Below are positions 54,214-64,000 of a DNA stretch of 64,000 nt, piece by piece. Origin of the DNA: Globodera rostochiensis (Eukaryota > Nematoda > Chromadorea > Rhabditida > Heteroderidae); NCBI GenBank assembly GCA_018350325.1, contig JAEVLN010000039.1, forward strand, positions 408,702-472,701, in the 5' to 3' direction. The notes under the pieces are model-generated. The model did no database searches. It was not told the origin of the DNA and was given only the letters and a program-made list of their open reading frames with translations. Within the stretch, counting starts at the first letter, position 1. Each line of letters opens with the position of its first letter. The position numbers and the translations under genes are program-made.

Positions 54214-55493
54214 ATGGAAAAGTTTTGGCTTTTAATTTTGGTGGCATTCTTCGTAATAAATTCACGGGACAAAGCCGAATCCGTACAATTGGAGGAATTG
54301 CAACTTCAAACATTTGACGAATTATTCGTAGATGAATGGTGGGACAAAGATGAAGCCGCCGAAGATTTGCAAAGGCCGCCGCCAACAAACTTTGAACAAA
54401 ATGTCCAACACCAAATCGACCGGCAGAACACCCAAATTGGACAAATTGAACCCAATTCAACTGATCAGAATCCTCCTCTCACAGAGTCTGATCACTCTGG
54501 ACAAATTGAACTCATTTCAACTGATCAGAATCCTCCTCTCACAGAGTCTGATCACTCTGGACAAATTGAACCCATTTCAACTGATCAGAATCCTCTTCTC
54601 ACAGAGTCTGATCACTCTGGACAAATTGAACCCTCAACTGATCAGAATCCTCCTCTCACAGAGTCTGATCACTCTGGACAAATTGATCCCATTTCAACTG
54701 ATCAGAATCCTCTTCTCACAGAGTCTGATCACTCTGGACAAATTGAACCCATTTCAACTGATCAGAATCCTCTTCTCACAGAGTCTGATCGCTCTGAACA
54801 AATTAAACCCAATTCAACCAAAAATATTACTAAAGATGAGCAAAAACGTAAAATTGTTGGCGAATTCCACGCAATGAAAGACGAATTTAAACAAAAAGGA
54901 AAATATTCAAAAAAAGAATGGAATCAAATTGATGGGAAAATTGCTAAACATTTGAAAGTCAATTGCAAAAAAATATATAAATGGAAAAAAGAATTAGGCC
55001 TAAGTCAAAAAAAGACAAGAAATGATCGCAAAAATTTGGTAGAGAAATTTGATCAAATGAAAGCCGAGTTAAAGCGGGCCGGATTCAAAAATTCATCTAA
55101 TAATAAAATTGATAAAATTGTCGCAAAAGAATTGGGCCTCTGTTTTAAAACAATTTACAATTGGAAAAGTGAACTTGGCCAAACCAGTGAGTATTTTGAG
55201 CCCAAATTGTTATTTAAATTAATTAAACTTTTACAGAACCAAACCATAAACACTCCGACAGCGAACAAAATGAATTGATGAAACGTTATTATGAAATTAA
55301 GGACAAAAATTCTAAAACTAATGACAAGGACATTGCCAAAATATTGAAAATTGGAATAGCCACTTTAATTAGATGGAAAAAGCAATTTAAACGAAAGCAA
55401 TTTCATCAAAATTCTGTCGATGGACATTCTGTGGAAAAGAATGCCACGGCAAATGTTCAGGAAATTAATAAATCGAATGCGGGAAGTATTTGA
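54214..55493 (+). CDS. Secreted multi-HTH protein with 20-residue spacer repeats
   Basis: Exons 54214-55186 and 55237-55493 give 409 residues. The signal peptide is MEKFWLLILVAFFVINSRDK, then FVDEWWDKDEAAEDLQ and NFEQNVQHQIDRQN. The spacer is a tandem array of about six 60-bp units, GQIEPISTDQNPPLTESDHS, differing from the 11-residue units of other copies; one unit lacks two codons. The DEQKRKIVGEF entry leads to module 1 (KIAKHLKVNCKKIYKWKKEL), module 2 (IVAKELGLCFKTIYNWKSEL) and module 3 (DIAKILKIGIATLIRWKKQF), then tail SVEKNATANVQEINKSNAG. It is followed by the collagen gene at 900 bp. Confidence 0.88.
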
Positions 55494-55499
55494 ATAAAT

Positions 55500-56385
55500 A
55501 GTCAATGTTAGCAAAATTTGTATGAAACTATTCGTCAATAAAAAAACACAATTCATTTTTTTGGATAAATGACAAACAAAAAGATATGATATTTTGATGG
55601 TTTTTTTCAGCGGCATAAACGCTTAATTTCCTCTAAGCAATTTTATTGCAGTTTTCATGCAAAGACCCTAATTTGTTTTTAATTTAAAATGGAAAATTCG
55701 TAGTAACAAAATTTGGAAAAAATTATTTGTTTGACTTCGCCCCTTCACAAAAGGCCCCCAGGCAAGTGGCCGGCCACTATCATCGCCGGTTGATTCGCAT
55801 TTTAGGAATCCGGAGTTTAAGCAAACGGCGGGTTGTCGCCTTGTCCCCCTCGGGCAACAACAACTAATCTCGTCATATTTCCCCCCAGGGCATGCGCAAA
55901 TTCATCCCTCAACTTCCTCATTTATGCATTCCTTGCTTCTTTGCTACCGCTTCATCTCTGATCACTCATTTTCCTCATTCGTTCAGCTTCATCTCTGATC
56001 CTTTATATTCCTCCTCACATTCTTTGCTGATCCGGATTCGACTTGCCCAAATAAATAGGGCAGCTTCTCCTCTCATCATCACACGACCCCCCCCCCCCCG
56101 TCCTCGTTCAGACTCTGTTGTCCAAAATGTTTAAGGGCAGCGCCTGGCTTTAGGGCACGGTCAAACCTTTGACATATAATGGCTTAACAAAAGTTATCAA
56201 AAAATCTGATCATGATCTAAGGGTTGAAGGACCCGGTTATTTCAACAACAAAAAAAAAATATCTAACCTCCGAGTAAAATTTAAACGCCAATATTCTTTT
56301 GTCTCTTTGTTTAAATTGAATTATGTTCTAAAAACACTTTTGAAAAATTAATCAAAAAGCAAAAACTTTTTAAAGAAATAGAAAA
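55500..56385. other. Intergenic between HTH gene and collagen
   Basis: No gene is supported. 55605-56000 is the collagen upstream region, repeated at 10740-11280. It contains pyrimidine-rich stretches and a poly-C tract at 56089. Confidence 0.5.
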
Positions 56386-57890
56386 ATGAATTGTGACGCG
56401 CAGGTGAAGGCGTACAAATTTGTCGCCTATTCCGCGCTGACCTTTTCCCTGGCCGCCGTGCTGTCCGTGTTCGTCATGTTGCCGTTGATGTACAACTTTG
56501 TCAGCCATGTACGACGACAGCTCAACCAGGACATGGTCTTATGCCAGGTGGAGAGATTTTGAAGAATTTAATGCCCTGGGACCATGGATTTAAAAGAAAT
56601 AATTCTCAAGGGTTCCTCTTCCGACATTTGGCGTGAGGTGGAGGTGCTGAAGAAAGCGCCATTCATTAGCCCTAACGGGACATCTATTGCTTTCGCTGCT
56701 GCGCGTTCTGCACGACAGGCGTACGGCGGTGGAGGTGCAGAAGCGGGAGGCGCGTCAACGCATGGCGGAGGCGCACCTGCAGCAGGTTTCGGTCGTGCAG
56801 CGGCTCCAGGCTTCTGCAAGCCGTGCTGCGCGCCAGGTTCACCCGGCCCGTCGGGACGGCCTGGGCGGCACGGAAGGCCTGGGAAACCGGGCGCGCCCGG
56901 TGTGCCCGGAACCGTCGGTGCTGGACCAGCAATTTGTGAGTTTTTCAATTTCAATTTTTTTTTTTTGATATTTAGTTTAGAAGGATTATTAAAATTCTGT
57001 GGACTGTTAATTTTGAGGAGGAATTATAATTTATCCAATTTATCCCCCTCAGGCGAGGCAACTCCACCGCCATGCCCTCGATGCCCGCAAGGTCCGCCTG
57101 GGCCATCCGGTGAACTGGGACCGGCTGGCGAGTTTGGAGCCGGTGAGCAGCCGTTCTATAAGCAAAAAATACAATTTAAATTTTTAGAGGGGCCTCCCGG
57201 ACGCCCAGGCTCAGAGGGTGCGCCTGGTGAGCAAGGGCCAAAAGGACCGCCCGGATCCCCTGGCGAGAAGGGTCCAATTGGTCAGCCAGGAGAGTGAGTT
57301 CGTCGTTTTTTGCAATAAATTTGTGATCAAATTCATCAGAGCCGGACAGCCCGCCCCCGCGGAACAATTAGTGCCGGGAGAGGCTGGACAGCCCGGTACA
57401 AATGCATCGTTTTGTTTAATTTTTGTCAAATTGAAATGCTTTTCAGGTGAAACGGGACCGCATGGGCCTCCGGGACCGCCTGGACCACCCGGATCTCCGG
57501 GCCTACCCGGCGCACTTGGGCCTAAAGGTAGACAAACGAAAATGTTTATTTTTACCGAAAGTTTATAAATATTTTTAATAAAAAATTGTATTTTTATATG
57601 AAAAAGTTTTGCCAAATTTTAATTAATTTTCAATCGCTAAATATTATTAATTTTACAATTTCTGTTGCACAATTTAGTGTTTTAAAAAAATCAATTTTTC
57701 GATAACAAAAAGAGTCCAAATTCCATGTTTTTAAGGTCCGATTGGCATTGAGGGCGCGCCCGGGCCGGAGGGCGCATCGGGCGCCCACGGATTGTCTGGC
57801 CAACCCGGCTCTACCGGTTTCAAGGGCATTTGTCCTAAATATTGTGCGATTGACGGCGGCATTTTTTTCGAGGATGGCACACGACGTTGA
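56386..57890 (+). CDS. Cuticle collagen, seven exons, complete
   Basis: Exons 56386-56547, 56611-56935, 57053-57142, 57188-57293, 57340-57395, 57447-57527 and 57736-57890 give 324 residues; all splice phases agree. Residues about 14-40 form the N-terminal membrane/signal segment of nematode cuticle collagens (YKFVAYSALTFSLAAVLSVF), followed by SHVRRQLNQD and GSSSDIWREVEVLKKAP, the conserved domain before the triple helix. A subtilisin-like site region RSARQAYGG precedes two Cys pairs (FCKPCCAPG) and the Gly-X-Y blocks, interrupted by PPPCPRCPQ. The end ICPKYCAIDGG and FFEDGTRR is typical of one cuticle collagen group. The product is a structural protein of the cuticle. A remnant of a second copy lies at 11487-11590. 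Confidence 0.93.
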
Positions 57891-57894
57891 GCAA

Positions 57895-58545
57895 CAGAGA
57901 CCACCGATAATCAAGCGATCAAAAAAACAAAATTTTTCTCGAAGCGATAAAATTTATACACTGACGAGAGAATCCCGGAAATAGCATTCATTTCGAAAAT
58001 TTTAGATAGAACGACTTTTTAGTCAATATAAATCATTATTTCGCCATTTTTTCCCAATAAATCCATATTTTAGGCTTTATTGAGTCAATTAGTTAGTTGA
58101 CGATAAACCACTACAAAGAAATTTTGTTTTTGACTAAACAATTTTTTTTTAAGAGTCGTATTTACCCTCGAGAACTAAAAAATAGAAAATAAAAAATAAA
58201 CTTTTTTAGCTTAGTTTTAAACCATGGGTTTCGAGTATTGGACAGACATGTAGCAAAAATCAAAATCCATCACGTCAATTCGAGGCAAGCGCGGTATTGC
58301 ATGAAATATTTTTAAACCTTTTGGGTTTCGATGTCACTTTTCCACCAGTGCGAATATGATTAATTAAAAATATTTTTTTATTTGAATCGACCGCCATTTT
58401 TATAAAATGGTGAATATTATTATTCCATGAGGTCACAGGAATATTGATGAGAATATTTATAATATGTCAGAAATATCGATTTGGGTGAGATAATTATTAA
58501 AGAATATATTTGAATGAATGCACATTTCAATTGCATGCTGAATAA
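57895..58545. other. Intergenic between collagen and HTH gene
   Basis: 57895-57960 is the collagen 3' flank, also present at 11530-11590. 58330-58460 matches 11877-12000 upstream of the gene at 12311. A single GGAATATTGATGAG unit lies near 58438, and a shortened U1 block (ATGAATGCACATTTCAATTG) ends only 12 bases before ATG, so part of the upstream region was deleted. Confidence 0.5.
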
Positions 58546-58546
58546 A

Positions 58547-59623
58547 ATGGAAAAGTTTTGGATTTTTATTTTGGTGTCATTATTTGCAACAAAATCACTG
58601 GAAAAAGCCGAATCCGTACAAATATTTGATGAAATATTCGGAGAAGGCTGGTGGGACAATGACAAAGACGAAGAATGGAATAAATTAACGCTTGAACACA
58701 ATTTCCATCACCAAATCGACCGGCAGAACACCCAAATTGGACAAATTGAACCAAATTCAACTGATCAGCTTGGACAAATTGAACCAAATTCAACTGATCA
58801 GCTTGGACAAATTGAACCAAATTTAACTGATCAGCTTAGACAAATTGAACCAAATTTAACTGATCAGAATCCTCCTCTCACAGAGTCTGATCACTCTGAT
58901 AATGCCAAAAATGGCGAAGAACAGAATGAAATATCTTTAATCGAAAAACGTAAAATTATCGACAAATTCTACGAAATGAAAGACGAATTTAAGCAAAAAG
59001 GAAAATATTCAAAAAAAGAATGGGTTCAAATTGACAATAAAATTGCTAAACATTTAAAAGTCAATCGATCAAAAATATATAAATGGAAAAAAGAGTTTGG
59101 CCTAAGTCAAAAAAGAAAAATGCATAACATTGAGAAGAAAAAGAATGAACGTAAACATTTGGTTGAGAAATTTGATCAAATGAAAGCCGAGTTAAAGCGG
59201 GTTGGAATCAAAAACTCTTATGATCACGAAATTGATGAAACTATCGCAAAAAAATTGGGCATCACTAATAGAACAATTTACAATTGGAAACGAAAACTTG
59301 GCCAAACCAGTGAGTTTTTCGAACACAATTTAATTATTTATTTAAAGTAATTAAATTCATTTACAGCACCAAACAATAAATATTCCCAAAGCGAACAAAA
59401 AGAAATGATGAAACGTTATTATGAAATTAAGGACAAAAAGCCTAAAATTAGTGACGAGGACATTGCCAAAATGTTCAAAATTGGAAGAGTCACTTTGTTT
59501 AGATGGAAAAAGCAATTTAAACGACAGCAATTTCATCAAAATTCTGTCGATGGGCTATCTGTGGAAGTAAATGCCGCGGCAAATGTTCAGGAAATTGGAA
59601 ACTCGAATTCGAGGAGTATTTGA
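58547..59623 (+). CDS. Secreted multi-HTH protein with short acidic segment
   Basis: Exons 58547-59309 and 59367-59623 give 339 residues. The signal peptide is MEKFWIFILVSLFATKSLEK. The acidic segment is shortened to VQIFDEIFGEGWWDNDKDEE and followed by WNKLTLEHNFHHQIDRQN, replacing the usual APTNFGQN. Four spacer units follow, the last reading RQIEPNLTDQ. The ERKRK entry is reduced to SLIEKRKIIDKF. Modules: KIAKHLKVNRSKIYKWKKEF, a basic insert KRKMHNIEKKKNERK, TIAKKLGITNRTIYNWKRKL, DIAKMFKIGRVTLFRWKKQF. The tail SVEVNAAANVQEIG ends in NSNSRSI. The usual leader and acceptor are missing upstream because of a deletion, so expression is uncertain. Confidence 0.85.
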
Positions 59624-59639
59624 ATGGAACGATGGGCAA

Positions 59640-60518
59640 TAGAATTTTCGACAATTCACTTTCTTCTCTTCTATAGTAAAGATCTGAAATTCGCTATTTA
59701 TCTAATTAGCGTTTTTTTTAAATTTATTCAAAAAATTGTTACCAATTTTTTTGTGAAAGATTATTTTTTCGTAACGTCGTGCTCCGTCGGTCCGCTGCGA
59801 AAGTGCAAAAGAGATCAACTCGCGGTGGGATTCGAACCCACGGCAGTAGTATAGGGATAAAAATCCGCGCGGGTACCCTCCCCGAAAAACGACTAGAGAT
59901 AAGGGGAAAGTGAGAGAGTGCAGAGAAAAAGAGTAATTTATAAGTTTAAAAAAAGTACAAAATCCCGATTAAACGTGTTTCCCTGCTAAACATCCAAAGA
60001 ACCCTCCAAAAATTAAACATTAACTAAAACTTCCTCCCCCCCCCCCGTATCAACACATTGATCTGCCCTGCCAGCCGCGCAGGGAAAGAATTATCGACGG
60101 AGGGGGGGGGGGGGGGCGACGGACGAACAATTAGTACGTCTTTTCTCTTTGCACACATATCGAAACATTTTCTATATAAAATTTTTAGTCGTTTTTCCCG
60201 TTTTTGTTTCTGCTTATTTCTTTTAAGTTTTTTTGCAATAAATTATTTAAAAAAAATGTTTTCCAGTGGGTATTTAAATTATTTATTTGTTTTTCCCTGC
60301 TAACCATCCAATAAAATGCGCCGCCCCGTCTCTGCAGTATATTATTTTTTTGAACATCATTTAAAAACGATCAGACTTAATTAAAAAAGTTTGTACTATG
60401 GGCGTAAGTCAAAAAATGTCGATAGTCAAAACAATTGCCTCCCCCCACATTCTCAGCCAGTATATTATAATGTTTTAATTTAAAAAACAACATTTAATTT
60501 TGAGCACAAATAAAAATA
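59640..60518. other. Intergenic with a tRNA-like T-arm
   Basis: On the minus strand near 59852-59825, GTGGG TTCGAAT CCCAC forms a perfect T-arm with a B-box, but no matching acceptor stem, D-arm or A-box is found at the right distance. I therefore call it a tRNA-like or SINE-like remnant, not a tRNA. Poly-C at 60037 and poly-G at 60102 flank a short GC-rich piece. No gene is supported. Confidence 0.35.
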
Positions 60519-60881
60519 ATGTTTGAAATAACCGCTATTATTTTCATCGTTTTAAATGGCTTCCGCGCTCTACGTTTTCTGCGAATAGTGTCAAGCAAAA
60601 CACAGATTTTCGTGAAGACTTTTACCGGCAAGACCATCACGCTGGAGGTTGAGGCCAACGATACTATCGAGAACGTAATGGCCAAAATCCACGACAAAGA
60701 GGGGAATCGGCCGGAGCAACAGCGGTTGATCTTTGCGGGGAAACAGCTTGAAGGGGCGCTCAGCGTGGGCAATTCCAACATTCAAAACGAGTCCACCCTC
60801 CATCTAACGTTGCGGCTGCACGGAGGGGGCAGAAAGAAAAAATCCGATGATCCTCGAGAGGTATCGGTCCCACTTTTTTAA
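60519..60881 (+). CDS. Secreted ubiquitin-extension protein
   Basis: One open exon encodes 120 residues. Residues 1-26 are a signal-peptide-like stretch ([20 protein letters not shown]), followed by a ubiquitin fold that starts at [18 protein letters not shown] and ends in [11 protein letters not shown], then a basic extension [16 protein letters not shown] and a stop. Relative to canonical ubiquitin, the Lys at position 27 is Met, Lys63 is Asn and Arg74 is His, while Lys6, 11, 29, 33 and 48 remain. The segment after GKQLE is reworked ([11 protein letters not shown]). Cyst nematodes are known to secrete ubiquitin with short unique extensions from their gland cells into plants; the architecture here matches. 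GAGGTATCG near 60860 could be a splice donor, so the extension end is uncertain. Confidence 0.8.
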   Translation: MFEITAIIFIVLNGFRALRFLRIVSSKTQIFVKTFTGKTITLEVEANDTIENVMAKIHDKEGNRPEQQRLIFAGKQLEGALSVGNSNIQNESTLHLTLRLHGGGRKKKSDDPREVSVPLF

Positions 60882-60889
60882 CCCCGCTT

Positions 60890-61140
60890 TTACGGCGGCG
60901 CTTTTCCACCTTTACGGCGGCGCTTTTCCGCTTTTTCGGCAGCGCTTTTCCGCCTTTACAGCGGCGCTTTTCCGCCTTTACGGCGGCGCTTTTCCGCCTT
61001 TACGGCGGCGCTTTTCCGCCTTTACGGCGGCGCTTTTCCGCCTTTACGGCGGCGCTTTTCCGCCTTTACGGCGGCGCTTTACGGCGGCGCTTTTCCGCCT
61101 TTACGGCGGCGTTTTAATCCGCCTTTACGGGGGCGTTTAA
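60890..61140. repeat. 22-bp GC-rich tandem repeat
   Basis: About eleven units of GCGCTTTTCCGCCTTTACGGCG, perfect in the middle and degenerate at both edges, begin nine bases after the ubiquitin-extension stop codon. The open frame across it repeats a few residues and is not a gene. Confidence 0.92.
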
Positions 61141-61189
61141 TCCGTCTAAACGCCGACTTGTTGTAGCTATAGCCTTAAATTTTTTTCTA

Positions 61190-62225
61190 TTTTTAGTGCT
61201 GCCACAAGCATCCACTTCAAACGGCGCGCGACCGCCGATCCGGGGAAAAAAAATTACGAAATGGCTACAGTACGCATGTTCGACTATTGCCGCTGTGAAA
61301 GATGCGGTTTACCCAGGCATTGGTATAAGATCACCTTTGCGGGGGCGACAGTAATCCCTACATGCTAGACGAGGATGTCTTTGAGCATGTAAGATAATAG
61401 GGAAATGGGGAAATTTATGGGCTAATATAATAGCTTTCATCTAAAGTAAAATTTTAAATTTTAATATCAGTAGGAAAAAAATGTAAATACGAAATAGCAA
61501 ACGAAGGCAAATATTTTTTAGGCGCGACCACGCTAATACTTTTAACAGCTGCAATTGAAGAACGTGCCGGCGATTCCGTTGAACAGGCCAGAAAAATGTA
61601 AATATTTTATTTTATAAAAAATATAAAAAACGGACTTGATGCAATTTAAATAATTTTATTATTCAGAATAGCAGTCATAGGCGAATCACCAGACGGTGTA
61701 ACAATAAAGGGCTATGAAACGGGCAATTTGTTCCTCTGGTGTTTTTTGAATTTAGTATTTCAATAAAAAATTTTAACAGGACGCCGTGTGTCCACTGCGC
61801 CATCCGGCAACGCAATCTACAAATCATGAAACGGCTTGGCACGCCACCAAGTTCAAGAACCTGTCTTTGCGGCAGTTTTTCAACAACAAGGCAGTTCTTC
61901 AAACCTAGATCCAGTGCCTCCTGCCCAATCATTGTTTTCGAACTCTTCCTATGATGAAACGACAATTACGGCACAGACTCACGCCGGAGAGCCAACGGAG
62001 AATCGTCAACATCAACGAGAATGCGCAGTGCCACGTCCCGAACTACCAATGCCTACACCGGAGGAATCTTCAGAAGTGCGGAACATGTTTTCGGACATTT
62101 CCTCGGACGAAGCTGAGATTCCCGCACTGACACCACTCCGTGTTTCGTTTCTGCATTCCCGATTCTCACCTTACCAAACATCAACACCAAATGCGATCCA
62201 ACGTGCTTTATGTGTGACGCCATAA
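61190..62225 (+). CDS. Possible multi-exon gene, Cys-containing, unrecognised
   Basis: Three exon-like pieces join in frame: 61522 to about 61597 (ATTLILLTAAIEERAGDSVE, QARK), about 61666-61730 (IAVIGESPDGVTIKGYETGN, LFLW) and about 61781-61967 (TPCVHCAIRQRNLQIMKRLG, then TCLCGSF). Upstream, 61200-61390 has further exon-like sequence with CRCERCG. From 61836 another frame stays open to 62225 with Ser/Pro/Glu-rich sequence (NMFSDISSDEAEIPALTPLR), which could be the true 3' exon after one more splice. No family is recognised. The bounds of the gene are uncertain. Confidence 0.3.
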
Positions 62226-62229
62226 TTCG

Positions 62230-63285
62230 TTAAAGAATTTTTCTATTTTGTAAGCAAATTAATTGTTGAGGAAATAATCATTTTGGCTGCAATTTTTTTG
62301 TGTTGAGCATTTTAGTAGAAAAAACAAATTAGCAAATTTGTGTCATTATCTGACCGCGAAAAAAAATGTTTTAAAAGCTCCAAACTCGATAAATCCGCCC
62401 CATACCAATACAAAATAAATATTTCAACAAAAAATTCTTGACAAAATAAAACATCTAATGGGGTTAGTTTACAAATACCCGTGTGACGAAATTGGTGTTT
62501 TGTTTGCCGCTGTCATTCGTTTTTAGGGTTCCTGGTGAATTTTCCAAATAAAAAAAGTTACTAGGCACAGCTCTTAACCTTTCTGATGCTAATTGAGCCG
62601 TTGCCAAATCCATAATTCAACTTTCCTCTCGTTTTCTTTCAAGGTCGATTCGTCTTCACCTGTCAATCAAACTTTTCTCAAGCTGCAAAAAATTTTTGCA
62701 GCACAATTTGAAATCCGAATCCACGTCAAAAACCCAAAATTTCGGGTTTTTTATAACTAGGACTTGTCACTTTATGTTGCGAGACGATCAATCATCGGCG
62801 CTCTCGATAAGTTTCAACAGATTTCGAAAGGGCCTCTTTTTTTTGCGAACGCAAAATGGAAATTTCGAAATTTTTTATGAACGGAACCTGTCAAAGGGCG
62901 AAAGCGATCATCAATCAGGTATGGCACGGATGGGAGGAGTCAAATTTTTGAGGGGATTGGACGACTACATAAGCGCGATTTTCGCCACTTTAATCATTTT
63001 GTTTTTTGAAAAACTTTTTATAAAAAAAAGTTTTCAAAATATTAAATTAAAATATTTAAAAAAAAAATAATATTATTATTATAAATAAATTCTTTTTTAT
63101 TTTCAAAATTATTTAGACAAAAATGTTTATTGGAAAATTGTATAACAGTGAAGTTACTTAATTTGACTCAAAAACCCCATATAACCCGGCCGTGTTAGAA
63201 GAATTTGGGTATTTTCTTTTGTTTTTTATATTATTAATCAATTTTGGTCGTTTTAAGGAGGTGGAGAAACGAGGTGATTGGGTAT
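62230..63285. other. Intergenic, no supported gene
   Basis: AT-rich. A 124-codon open frame at 62696-63070 has a low-complexity Lys/Phe-rich end and no conservation in the window; I do not call it a gene. Confidence 0.3.
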
Positions 63286-63335
63286 AAGCCGGCGCCAGTC
63301 GCGGCAAGCCACCAACACCACCGCCCACGCCCGCT

Positions 63336-63763
63336 ATGGAAGCACGGTTTGCTGAGCGCGTAATCGATTTGCTGCTGAATGGTGAGTTGGTACTTTTTTT
63401 GTTTTATAATAATAAATAAAATTTAATTCTTTACATTATAACCACCATTTGTACATTTAACAGGCGTTCCACCCCCTCCAATGCCGCCTCCATTTCTTCC
63501 GCAAATGCCACGTTCCACATCCGATGCGGCACATCCGCCCGCGCAGACAACGACGAGTGCCAAACATTCCACTGGAACCTGTTGCGAGGTAAACAGAAAA
63601 CATTTAATCTGGCAAGCTAACTATTTTTTGTTAAAAAACAATTTTATCGAAAATCATTTCTATTAATTTATATCTTTTATTTTTCCTATATTTCCTAATA
63701 TAGTGGTTCTTCGGGACCCCCGTGTTCGGTTTCGCCCAAGAACACCGCCACGTAATGGTCTAA
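63336..63763 (+). CDS. Short Pro-rich three-exon gene or 3' gene end
   Basis: Exons 63336-63381 (MEARFAERVIDLLLN), 63464-63588 (VPPPPMPPPFLPQMPRSTSD ... TGTCCE) and 63704-63763 (WFFGTPVFGFAQEHRHVMV, stop) join with consistent phases (1, then 0) and good GT-AG sites, giving 76 residues. The frame is open upstream of the ATG (KPPTPPPTPA), so earlier exons may exist. I do not recognise the product. The last 230 bases of the window show nothing supported. Confidence 0.45.
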
Positions 63764-64000
63764 TTTTAAGGCAAATATGATAAAATAAAAATGTTGTTGA
63801 ATAAGGCGTGTTAGAATAAATAGTTGGTATAAAGGTTTAAATACCATTCACTTTATTTAAATTTAACGTAATATTAGTCTTATTTTCTATTTAGGAAAAA
63901 AATGAAATCTTTTTTAAACGTCCTCCCCGAAGTTCGAAAAGAAAGAAATATAAAAAGTTTTTTTAAAAAAAAAATCGATGAAATACAATTAAATAAGATT

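Noticed and set aside
59815..59865. tRNA gene on the minus strand
   Set aside because: Only the T-arm and B-box are convincing; acceptor stem, D-arm and A-box do not fit.
62696..63070. A 124-codon open frame
   Set aside because: Low-complexity end, no recognised motif, no paralogue and no splice context.

Overview
The window is nuclear DNA of a nematode. The evidence is small GT-AG introns with strong TTTCAG-type acceptors, a complete seven-exon cuticle collagen gene (56386-57890), AT-rich intergenic DNA and abundant eukaryotic DNA transposons. A ubiquitin-extension protein with its own signal peptide (60519-60881) points to a plant-parasitic cyst nematode (Heterodera/Globodera group), where such proteins are known gland effectors. 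That placement is inferred; no species marker is present.

The dominant content is one expanding gene family. Ten apparently intact copies (6568-7889 +, 12311-13316 +, 17381-18369 -, 20042-21155 -, 25410-26364 -, 31662-32659 +, 34430-35523 -, 41753-43383 +, 44389-45779 -, 54214-55493 +, with 58547-59623 + as an eleventh) and about ten broken ones share one plan. They have a signal peptide, an acidic Trp-rich segment, a hypervariable Asn/Ser/Thr/Gln repeat spacer, then three or four helix-turn-helix (HTH) modules like those of transposases, and a conserved C-terminal tail. Introns are phase 1 and sit between modules. I know no described family with this plan; secreted proteins carrying serial DNA-binding-like modules are the best candidate here for an undescribed effector system.

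A second family has three copies (3655-4625 +, 22843-23813 -, 47687-48789 +). It encodes a 188-189 residue secreted protein from four exons. Two copies lie in a roughly 2 kb inverted duplication, and each has a foldback upstream and a relic of an HTH gene start pointing the other way.

Layout: 1-5 kb holds HTH relics and the first secreted gene; 5-17 kb holds an HTH gene, an HTH gene destroyed by nested transposons, another HTH gene and a hairpin minisatellite with 808-bp higher-order repeats; 17-27 kb holds three HTH genes, the second secreted gene and a hAT MITE; 27-31 kb is GC-rich unknown DNA and transposon relics; 31-46 kb holds four HTH genes, a Gypsy remnant, a nearly complete pogo-like transposon and a promoter-proximal tandem repeat; 46-54 kb holds the third secreted gene and a chimeric HTH pseudogene with about 14 spacer repeats; 54-60 kb is HTH gene - collagen - HTH gene, a block that is duplicated at about 10.5-13.4 kb with the collagen almost deleted; 60-64 kb holds the ubiquitin-extension gene and two unrecognised exon clusters.

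Mobile elements shape the locus. There are hAT-type MITEs with exact or near-exact 8-bp target duplications and two pogo-like elements with TA duplications, several inserted directly into family members. Gene models were derived by eye from splice phase and paralogue comparison; all functions of the two secreted families are inference.
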